Under the pieces are notes generated by a model that saw nothing but the letters and a program-made list of their open reading frames with translations, made no database searches and had not been told where the DNA came from. Positions 33,817 to 43,790 of a DNA stretch of 64,000 nucleotides are shown here, one piece after another. Where the stretch lies: the NCBI GenBank assembly GCA_030737835.1, contig CM060855.1, positions 16,993,438-17,057,437 on the forward strand. Direction: 5' to 3'. A program made the position numbers and the translations under genes. The DNA is from Acorus gramineus (Eukaryota; Streptophyta; Magnoliopsida; Acorales; Acoraceae). The first letter of the stretch is position 1. Every line of letters begins with the position of its first letter.

Positions 33817-36800
33817 AATAATGAAAGTATCTCAACCTATATGGCATGAGGACAGCTCCTGCATGGCCCCCATTTCCTTCAAAATCCACCTTGATACTTG
33901 CAGGCGCGGCAATTGCAGTTACAATACCAATGGAAATACCTGCATTGGAACTCATCAATAATGGGAAAATAAATTTCATGCAGGCATATAGCATTATAGA
34001 TTCACTTTAGTAATACCTTCTTCTTCTAGGATAGGACCCTGCTCTATGTGCAACTCTAAGAAAGCAGAATAATGTCCTTCTTTCATGAATACACTGGAAA
34101 GATCTTTTTGATCTTTAGCATAACCAGCAAGCCTTGCAGCATTGAAAAAAGAGATGTTTTGGCCATCAACTGTTTTTTTGAGAGCTTCAGAAAGTGTTTG
34201 ACTTCTTGCCAATAAGCGGCTGCAGAACATGATATATGATATTATTTTAAAACATTAAAATTTGGGGATGGGCTATTCAAATTATATACATGAGTTACTC
34301 GCATGACCCAGAACTGAGGTCCCTATATAATGAATATTGGATGATCAACAATTAACAGTCATTATGTTTTTGTCTTCTGAGCTAAAGATAAAACTAAAGG
34401 TAACTGGGTTCAAATAGAAAATTGTGGATGTCCAGACCTTCCCAAGCAACTGATTCCAAAACGTGTTGGCTCTTCTGACGTGAATAAAATCACCTCCAAT
34501 GATCTTTTAGGTTTAAAACCAGACCTGTTAAACAAAGAAGATCACATCAGTATCTAGGGAGTATTTTATGCATACGTACATATAGAAATACCATATGCAC
34601 CACTAAGGTTCTATTTGAAAGAACAAAAAACACATGATGCAGCAAATTAGCACAGGAAATGGCATTTAAGCACATTATAATGAACAGTCAAATTTGTAAT
34701 TTTAGCATAAAATTTTTGAGAATTATTGAGGTGGAATGCATTTGGGAATATAAATTCTTAATCACAAATTTGGCTTTTCTACATTAAAATTTGAATTCAT
34801 TGTTACAGTATTATATTTGAAAGAGTTACAATGAGTTTTGAGTAAATCAAGGATGATTATGATCTTGTGTGTTTCAATTGGGGAGATTGCTTTGGAGAAG
34901 TAAACAATAATGGAGAGAAAATTGGACTGAAGAGAGTTTCCTTGATTTAGAGATAGACTCACCATTTAATGGTAATGACATGCTCCAAGGAGAGAGATGA
35001 AATTTTGGAAAGAAATGGAGCAAGCTATTCACGAGGGGAAAAAAAAAGATGAAATCAAAGCAGGATGTACATTAAGGATTTTAGTTACCAAAATTATGAA
35101 TGCTAAATTTCCATCATATTTACATAGCTCCTACTTGAATTCTTCAAGCCCAACTATATTACATCTTGTAGTGTCGACTTAGCTGCATAACATGTTATTC
35201 TGGTGCTGCATAGATTAGGTTCATATATTTTATGTTAGTTTCTTTCCTTTTGACACTACCAAGTGATGCAGGACGGGATACGATGGAGGGATATGTGATG
35301 ATGATTAGGGTTAGGGTTAGCATTGGGGATATGTGGTTTAAGAGGTTTCACACCCTAGGGCTTCACACCCAAGAAAATTAGGGTTTCGCACCCTCACAAA
35401 ATCCCATCGCAGGATATCTTAAAAAGAAACTTTTCATTCATTCTAAATCTGTCTCTCCGTAAAGATTACAACTTTATTTAATGAGAAAGTGATTTAATCT
35501 AATCCATTGATCATTCTAAAGATCTATGGTCTAGATTGAAGCCTATAATAACTTAAATTAAATAACAAAAAAATTAAGTGATTTAATCTAAGCCATTGAT
35601 CATCCTAAAAATCAATAGTCTAAATAAAATCTTACAATTCTTATTCAAAATAAAATAAAAAATCTAACCAATCTTTATCCACAAAGGAATAAGATTAGAT
35701 CTCTTGCCCTTCCTCCTTTGATAGCCTTTAAATGCATTCATTGACTTGATGTCCCCATCACTAAGTACATCCAGAAAGAACAACAAACCTTCTCAGCACA
35801 ATACTTGCTTCTATTGCACCCCAAGACACCAACTACTCCATCATATTTTCCTTTTGACACCAGCATAAAACTTTTGAGAATTATTGAGGTGGAATGCATT
35901 TGGCAATATAAATTCTTAATCATAAAATTGGCTTTTCTACATTAAAATTTGAATTCATTGTTACAGTATTATATTTGAAAGACTTACAATGAGTTTTGAG
36001 TAAATCAAGGATGATTATGATAATGTGTATTTCCATTGGGGAGATTGCTTTGAAGAAGTAAACAATAATGGAGAGAAAATTGGACTGAAGAGAGTTTCCT
36101 TGACTTAGAGATAGACTCACCATTTAATGGTAATGACATGCTCCAAGGAGAGAGATGAAATTTTGGAAAGAAATGGAGCAAGCTATTCACGAGGGGGGGG
36201 GGGGGGGGGAGATGATGAAATCAAAGCAGGATGTACATTAAGGATTTTAGTTACCAAAATTATGAATGCAAAATTTCCATCATATTTACATAGCTCCTAC
36301 TTGAATTTTTCAAGCCCAACTATATTACATTTTGTAGTGTCGACTTAGCTGCATAACATGTTATTCCAGTGCTACATAGATTAGGTTCATATATTTTATG
36401 TTGGTTTCTTTCCTTTTGACACTACCAAGTACATCCAGAAAGAACAACAAACCTTCTCAGCACATTAATTGCTTCTATTGCACCCAAGACACCAACTACT
36501 CCATCATATTTTCCAGAATATGGGATAGCATCAATATGAGAACCTGTTGCAACTGCCGGAAGTTCTGACTCAGTTCCTTCCCTGCAGAGAAAAAGGAGGT
36601 CAGTTTGATGATCTGATTTCGGCACGTACGATTAAGAAGGTAGGCCTTAGATCATAAATGATAATATCCATGGAATCTGAGCTATATTGGATGAAATATT
36701 GAATTTTAAAGACAAAGATGCTCTATCAATTTATGTAGAGAAGTGAAAAAAGAGGCTTTCACAAAAGAATGTTATGACACATCTCACAAGCATTACAGTT

Positions 36801-39240
36801 ACATGCATCACTTTAATAACCTTCTTCTGTCAAAATTCCATGACTAAATATTCAAAACTACCACATGTCTGTTACAAATTAGCAAATTAACAACATATAT
36901 ATTGGCATATGGGTTACATTTAAATAATGATAAACACACTCATTTTCTAGAAAAACCCCAACTAACAAGAGTGCATGATCAGCTTGAAACGATGAGCCGA
37001 TATATTGCCCCAATTACAGTAATTGACATGAATGCATGTTCAATTTGAACGAACTAGCAATAACTTTCCACTGTTGCCTTACATATTTAAAGTATTTATA
37101 TTATATATGGATAAGAAATTCATATTTCCAGAGTATCAAATATACCCATTTTACACTTTCGTATCCTTACTGATAATAGATCTGCAAGAATTTGATCCAT
37201 GACTAAGCATCTCCCATTTCCCAAATTACTAACTGCTTTTCTTCTTCCCAAGCAATAATATACCACCCTTTGATTAGTGGATGTTTTCACAACATTTATA
37301 ACAACCCAGTTTCCAGTCTCATCTTTCTTCATGTCTCCTCATTTCCATTTTACTGTTCACTGATAACAATATGTTGATGGACTTCATAATCTGATCAGGG
37401 AGGTCTATTGCATGCCAGTGTATCACAATTTCCTGGCATATTTATTGCATTGATAGGGTTCTTCTAACTATATTTACATCTTCCCATTCATTATTTTGTT
37501 TAGTTTCTATGCTTTTCCCATATTTTGTCATGGTAGGTACATAAAAGATTCATTTGACATGCCAACATACATAAAAGAATGGACGTATTCTAAGACATTC
37601 TGAAGTCAAAGTCATGAATAATATATCACCCATTTATTTCTACTGTTCACAATAAGAAGACGTCAGTCATTTTTGACATGTTACTCACCAGTGACCGAAA
37701 ATGTTACCCACAGCATCTTCATGAACAGAGAGACCAGAACGCCCCATCAAGTCTTTGATAAACCTGACATGGAAAAAAAAAAAAAAGACGACGTCAGACA
37801 AAAAAAAAATGAATGGACTCTGGTAGTGTAGGAATGTAACAGGTATGTCAGAAACCTCATAGGAAACATATATTGATGATCTAATATTGGGATATGATTT
37901 CACTATCTTTTACATATATGACGTACCAGATTTGGAATAATGTGTTATAGTAGATACATCTTCATAGATGATTTGCAAACATCATAGTAGATATCTAACA
38001 TATTATAGTAGATCTGAATTAACTGAATAGTTTTAGAGATCACAACACATACATGCACATCATTTTCTTTCTTCTAATATATTAAAGGCTCACATTTGTG
38101 TTCAATATCAAATGTAGTATTAATACCAGTTTGTAATGTATGATGCATGATTATCACTGCAACACCAAAATTCATAGACAAGCTGTTTAAAATTGGACTG
38201 GATACCCATCATCAGATTCCATGCACTAGATAATAGTTCTCTCAAACTTGATATTTAGCCTTTCATTCAAAGATATTCAGCTCCAACATGCAATCTTTCA
38301 GAAAACAAAATCATGACAGACATGTTCGTTCAAAGAGAATGTCCATATCTTCCATCATAAGAAAGCTAGATATCCTTGCAAAGAAGGCTACAATAATCAA
38401 TGTCCAAACAGAAACTTGTACTAGTCATCCATAATCACCAATAAAGAGTAAAATGAAACTGGTCAACCCTAAATAAACATACCTTCGAGCCAATACATCC
38501 TTCTCGCTGTACAATATGCGAGTCACAGATGGCGCGGGAGTGTCAGAGAAAGTCGATAGTTCATCAATCTATGCACAAAAAGACAACCCAATATCAATCC
38601 AACAATTCCATCTAACCACAACAGTAACCCAACCGCAAAAATCAAGTCTTGGCTTAAAATACTCTCCACAAACTTTCAGTTTACAAGAAAAACTACTAAA
38701 ATTCATAATTCAACTAAATTTAAGCCTTTTTTGAGTTTTTCACAAAATTCATAATTCAATAAGCTCATAATCATATCGAAAGTTTAAATGGCGTTGGAGT
38801 GTGAGACAAAGTCGAAAGTTCATCAATTTATCCACCAAAACACACACAACCCAATATCAATCCAACAATTCCATCGAACTGTAACAGTAACCCAACTGCA
38901 AAAAACGAACCTTCTTTTCAACAACTCATACACCAAATCAAATCTTTTTCACAAAATCGATGACCAAGTAAGCTCAAAATCACACAAAGCCTCTCATTCT
39001 TGATATGGGTATCTTCTCTACCTGTCTCTGCAAGCTCTCCGAATCGACAGACAGAGAAGATGATGGGGGGTCTGAATTGCACGATTGGGTATCCGTTGTT
39101 GGGTACCCAGAGAACTCCTCCATTGTCTTCTTTGTTGGGTCTTCATAGCTTCGAATGGTGGTTGCGAAGACGAGGAGGACGAGGAGAGAAACGATGATTG
39201 GAATATTTGAAGCCATGGAAAGGGAAGTGAATCGTGTCAT
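31046..39240 (-). CDS. UAH: Ureidoglycolate amidohydrolase, complete
   Basis: Last enzyme of ureide (allantoin) breakdown: it hydrolyses S-ureidoglycolate to glyoxylate, CO2 and ammonia, in the endoplasmic reticulum of plants. Twelve exons: 39240..39022, 38568..38483, 37763..37689, 36581..36453, 34524..34438, 34219..34017, 33939..33837, 33221..33130, 32894..32832, 32092..31852, 31480..31440, 31143..31046. The total is 478 residues, close to the Arabidopsis enzyme. A hydrophobic leader (IPIIVSLLVLLVFATTI) fits ER entry. M20/amidase-hydantoinase metal ligands are visible: His142 in TGSHIDAIPYSGKYDG, Asp153 in the same segment, Glu187-Glu188 in SEEPTRF, His256 in LHIEQG and His426 in RAYHDSLF. 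GGHAG (about 290-294) is in the dimerisation domain. No frameshift or stop. Intron 4 carries a duplication with a partial exon 4 copy. A second possible start is Met9. Confidence 0.95.
33780..33811. repeat. (GA)n microsatellite in a UAH intron
   Basis: About 15 GA units on the plus strand, just outside UAH exon 7. Confidence 0.95.
35266..35748. mobile_element. Unclassified ~480-bp insertion in the left copy of the UAH intron duplication
   Basis: Interrupts the left duplicated unit between 'accaagt' and 'ctaagtacatcc'. It starts 'gatgcagg' and ends 'ccccatcac', with 'aagt' on both sides. It contains two related ~50-bp blocks ('aagtgatttaatctaa(t/g)ccattgatcat') and a short 'ttagggttagggtt' run. 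No TIR or coding sequence recognised. Confidence 0.5.
36193..36209 (+). repeat. Run of 17 G in a UAH intron
   Basis: Poly-G tract in the right copy of the intron duplication. The left copy has GGGG followed by nine A at the matching place (about 35035-35047). Confidence 0.95.
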
Positions 39241-39280
39241 TGGGAGTCCCCACTACGGGAACCATTTAAAGCACCCGAAG

Positions 39281-39317
39281 ATCGGCCGTATCGGTCCCGA
39301 AAACCGATACGACCGAT
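39281..39317. repeat. 15-bp inverted repeat in the UAH 5' flank
   Basis: Arms ATCGGCCGTATCGGT and ACCGATACGACCGAT pair with one mismatch around a 7-base loop, 40-77 bp upstream of the UAH ATG. It is unusually CG-rich for this region and could be a cis-element or a stem in the 5' UTR. Confidence 0.85.
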
Positions 39318-39419
39318 TCGCGGAAAGTGAGCCCATGTGACGGCGCTGCTTCACGCGCGTGAATGCACCGACGGCCCAACAAAAATTTTCAGTTTACCGC
39401 GTTGGGATCCAGAAACTTG

Positions 39420-41008
39420 ATTGTACATGCTTCTGTGATATGAACAACCTCATGTATAAATCAATTCAGACTATTACATGGATTTGGGTTAAAGATTTTA
39501 TGTTATAACTTAGGGATGGTTTACTCTCTTCTTCGTATTTATTTTCAGAGTCTTGTTACACAGGTCCCATTATTTAGATCTCAACCACAAGTCCTATTAG
39601 GTGTTAATATATTATTGATTTTTTAGTTGATTTTTGCAAAAGTGCGAAAGAGAAAAATACAAAACTACCCATATTTAAATCACACCAAAACCCTTTTTTT
39701 GTAACTATTTCCTCCTCCCGAAACGCATCCCGAAAATATCTAACAAGTATTTTTATAAACATTCGTCACTTAAAAAAATCATTCCAACCGACTTATTCAT
39801 CTCCGGTGACCAGCGTCACCACCCTTTGATTCCTCTCGCCGCCCTTTATCATATGAGATGTGGTTGGACTACCTTTCATGTCCTTCTCTGGACTCCAACT
39901 TTTTCGACTATGTTATATTTTGTTATTGTAACTTATTGTACAAAAAGTTTAGTTACATTTGTGAATGTAACTGACTTTTATTATATTATGACCTATAAAC
40001 ACCAATTTTGATTTACAAAATATATTGCATAAATGTTCAAATTAGTTTGAAATGTTACACAACTACACGCTAATACAACATTAAAACTCTATAAATCCTC
40101 CAAAAAATTAAATTTAACATCAAACGTCATATTCAAAGAAAAAATTATAAACAAAAGCCAGATCAAAGACTGCCAAATTCAATATCAAACACCAAATTGA
40201 AGAAAAAATTGTAACAAATGCAAAAACAAACAATAACAAATGTCACACCTAAATCGACAAATATTGAAAACGATAGTCAAATTGATCAATTGTTCACAAA
40301 AAAGATCAGTTACATTTGTGAATGTAACTGACTTTAGCATCAGTTTTAAGTACTGCCTTATATAGTAAAAGTCAGTTACATTCATAAATGTAACTAACTT
40401 TTTAAAATATTGCATAATATGATCAAAATAGTTTAACATGTAATTGGCTTACGAATGTTACATACATAGCTATTAATATAAACTTCACTCCATTTCAAAA
40501 TGTTTAAACGAATGAAAATGATTTGTTCTAGATTGTTTAAAAAGAAAACAACATGCCAAAAAAAAAATAACATCAAACACCATTTTCAAAAAAAAATATA
40601 TGTAAAATTAGATGATTAGACCTCAATTGCATAACCAAACAAATAAAAAAGATACACCTAAATCGACAGACATTAAAACGATAATCAAAATCGTTCAAAT
40701 CAAATCAGTGGTTGATGGATCTTAAATAAAAAAAAATTCGATCTACTAAGTGTTTTTAAAATCAATAATGGTGTTTTAAAAAAAATATGAATTATTGATT
40801 ATGGATGTATAAATAATTCAATTGGAATGAATCCAAAAACAAAAAAAGAAACGTGAATTATAAATAGAAAAGATTTATTATCACCGTCATATAAATGTCT
40901 CCTTGATTATGGGAACAATTACCGAATAAAAAAAAAACAACAAAAAGGGGAAAACAAGTATTATGCATATGGGGCTTACTTGGAGCATATAAATTGGGGC
41001 TTGTGAAT
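39420..41008. other. Intergenic between UAH and AUG7, AT-rich, with repeated palindromes
   Basis: Three copies of a 22-bp palindrome with 9-bp arms AGTTACATT/AATGTAACT lie at 39951-39972, 40308-40329 and 40374-40395 (last copy altered in the loop). No gene recognised. Confidence 0.6.
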
Positions 41009-42314
41009 CATTTTAAGTCACCAACTTCAATAGCTTATCTCTTATTTCATTTTTAGTCCATTCGCAAAATGTGTTATGAAGTGTAATTTTTATTTTTAAA
41101 TCCATATAAACTATATTATTTAATTATCAATCTCTCTCTTTTTCATATTTCATTTTAAGTCTCCAACTTTAAAAGTTTTTTTCTTATTAGTCCCTGGACA
41201 AAATGCTTGTATGACTTTATAAGTATTTTAATATTTGAAACTTGTATACAAAATGTTTGGTAAAATATTTAAACCAAAACTGAATTTGCATTGTTATGTG
41301 TTCAGTGATGATTTCAGTAACTTAAATGTTAAATAAATAAATATATAATATAAATATATGTTAGATTCTCATAAAATCATTAATATCTAAATAAATAAAA
41401 GTTTAAAACTAAGCAAAATAAATTTTTCATTTGACTATGTACAATTTATTTATATTTAATAGCATCTAAATTTTTAAATTTAAAATATTAAACACACTCA
41501 AAATATCTAATTTAATATTTCACAATTTTCAACAAAAAAAATCATTTAAATAATGAAAAAAAAATCCTCAAAATTTGATTATGTAATCATTTTTCTTCTG
41601 TTTAGGTAATCAATCCTAATTAAACAGCTAAGACTATAAGTAAATGTATTCTCTGATTGGGTGAGCATATGTAGTGTTGAATAACACTATTTTTTTTTAG
41701 GTGTTTAATAACACTAAAATTGGGTGAGCTAAGACTATAAGCCAAGTACACTAAAATTGGGTGAGCATATGTTAGGTGTTTAATAACACTAAACATGCCT
41801 AAAAAGATCCAAATAACACTAAAATTGTTATTAAACACTTAACAATGCAAATGCAGTTTTTTTAGGTGAGCTAAGACTATAAGCCAATAACACTAAAATT
41901 GGGTGAGCATATGTTAGGTGTTTAATAACATTAAAATAACACTAAACATGCCTAAAAGATCCAAATAACACTAAAATTGTTATTAATACCTAACCATGCA
42001 AATGCAGTTTTGGATTAGATATTTTACTAAACATTTTGTATTCAAGTTTTAAATATCAAAATACTTACAAAATCATACAAAAATTTTGTTTAGGGAATAA
42101 AAAGAAAAAAAAAGCATTTAAAGTTGAGGATTTAAAATGAAATATAAAGAAAGGAGTGATTGTTCACTAAACTAACGGTACATGGACGAACATTTGGCGG
42201 AGGGACTAAAAACAAAATAGACAATTGAAGCTGAGGACTTAAAAAGAAATATGAAGAGGGAGGGATTGATATCAAAATAGACATGTTTACAAGAATTTAA
42301 AACTAAAAAAATCG
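41009..42314. mobile_element. Long-TIR element (MULE-like family C), copy 1
   Basis: The left arm (about 41009-41220: 'ttttaagtcaccaacttcaa', 'ttcattttaagtctccaact', 'cttattagtccctggacaaaa') is mirrored by the right arm (about 42090-42314: 'gaggatttaaaatgaaatat', 'gactaaaaacaaaatagaca', 'gaggacttaaaaagaaatat'). The same arms bound the element at 55372-56290. The outer ~60 bp of the left arm is missing, and no target duplication was found. The interior holds a ~160-bp tandem duplication and no transposase. Confidence 0.6.
41640..42010. repeat. Tandem duplication inside the long-TIR element
   Basis: Repeated blocks 'aataacactaaaattgggtg', 'gagcatatgttaggtgttta', 'catgcctaaa(a)agatccaaat' and 'tgcaaatgcagttt', about two long units with extra partial copies. 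Confidence 0.85.
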
Positions 42315-43600
42315 ATAGTTTAATCTAAGCTTGAATTTGCGTAAGGCCTCATTTGGGACCGTGGCAAAAAACTTTGCGTATGAGTAAGGCGGGAGTGCTA
42401 GAGAAATGTTATTTCCACGGCGTCTCAAACATGTTTACAGGGCCCCATTTTTCAACAACTGTTTATGTTGTGCTATCGTAGATGCCAAAGTGTTGTTTAG
42501 ATCTGCAATGGTGGTACGTGGTGTTCCCTACCGCAGAATCCTCTCTACTGCAGATCCAAACAGAGCCTAAATGTAATTCAGATGAAGTTTAGATTGTAGG
42601 GGTCAGGTTACCCAAACCCAGTAGTAAATTTAAAGGTTTTTGTCAAATTTAAAATATTTATCTTTTTTTTAGTTTCAATTTCTATTTTCATCCAACCATA
42701 ATCCCTCATTTTTGTATATTAACTCTTGCACTAATGGTCAAAGAGTTCAAATTGAAAAATGGCATAATTTTGAAATCAAATATGAACTCAAACCAAACTT
42801 GAATTAAACCAAATCAAACATGAGTTCGGGTCGAACTCGAAATAAACCTGATGCGTTAGTTGAGATTGAAATTTAGCCTAATACAACCTGTTACAGTCCT
42901 AGTAGAGGATAAATAAAAAATTGTGTGGACAACTCGTTGTCTTCATCTTTTCTTGCACGCACAACAAATGTGGATTTAAAATGTGCACAAGGGATGCAAA
43001 TGAATTTGTATTTTGTGAAGATTTGTATTTTGTGAAGAGGGATGTACAAATTAAATAAATTTTAAAAGAATTTGAATTTTCATATAAGGCGTGCAAATCA
43101 AATTATGTGCACCCATATAAATTTCATAAGGAGCGAGGATCGAGTCCATCTTTCTCATATAAATTTCATAAGGAGCGAGGATCGAGTCCATCTTTCTCAT
43201 ATTGGTTTCATAATCGGGTGTTTTTATTTACACCCCGTTTTATTTTTGCCTCCTCTGCTTTATGTTGGGTGTGCAAGAGGAAGAAGAAAGGAGGATAGAA
43301 CGGGGCTGGGTGGGTCAGTGTGGAGGAGGACATCCGGATGAATATCAGCTTTACCATCACGAGATTGACCTATTTATCAATCTCATAACCCCCCCTCCCC
43401 CCCCCTTCCTCTGTTGGGGAGGATCTCCTCCTATTGCCTCAACAGGAGTTTCTCTCTTATCTGTCTCCTCCGTTCCTCCATTGCCAAGCCAGTAACACTT
43501 CACCTTAGTCTACTCCGCCCCACCCCGACCCCTTCTCCTTTTCTCTCTTCTTTCTCATCCTCTTGTTGCACACCCACAAACTCCAATTTATTAAAGGGTG
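42315..43600. other. Upstream region of AUG7
   Basis: AT-rich to about 43200, then GC-richer promoter-like sequence. Contains a perfect 42-bp tandem duplication at 43116-43199 (unit starts tataaatttcataaggagcg). No further gene recognised. Confidence 0.5.
43116..43199. repeat. 42-bp perfect tandem duplication
   Basis: Two identical adjacent units beginning tataaatttcataaggagcg, about 600 bp upstream of the AUG7 ATG. Confidence 0.95.
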
Positions 43601-43790
43601 TCTAAAGAGCGTCATTTATTTGGGATGGGTGTGCATAGTAGATGCACCCTTCGTAATCGGAGCATCCAATAAAACGGATCCATGACCGGATACACCACTC
43701 TCTTCGTCTCCTGCACGTACACACACAGAAGGGGGAGGAGACAATCTGCGACACAGGGAGGTGTTGATCGACCGTCGGAGGGAGGCGGCA

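Larger units (their letters stand above)
34690..36425. repeat. Tandem duplication within UAH intron 4, including part of exon 4
   Basis: About 34690-35265 is repeated at about 35865-36425 with high identity: shared 'gagaattattgaggtggaatgcattt', 'gattttagttaccaaaattatgaatg', 'cttttgacactaccaagt'. In the right copy this runs straight into genuine exon 4 (36453..36581). In the left copy it is followed, after an insertion, by a broken copy of the first part of exon 4 (about 35752-35858) still reading GKYDGVVGVLG on the minus strand. The duplicated exon has single-base changes that break the frame, so it is a dead decoy exon. Confidence 0.85.

Noticed and set aside
35300..35345. Telomere-like 'ttagggttagggtt'
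   Set aside because: Only two to three units. Plant telomere repeats are TTTAGGG in long arrays; this is part of the unclassified insertion in a UAH intron.
43116..43199. CRISPR-like direct repeats
   Set aside because: Two adjacent copies without spacers in a plant nuclear sequence: a simple tandem duplication. No CRISPR arrays are expected or seen.
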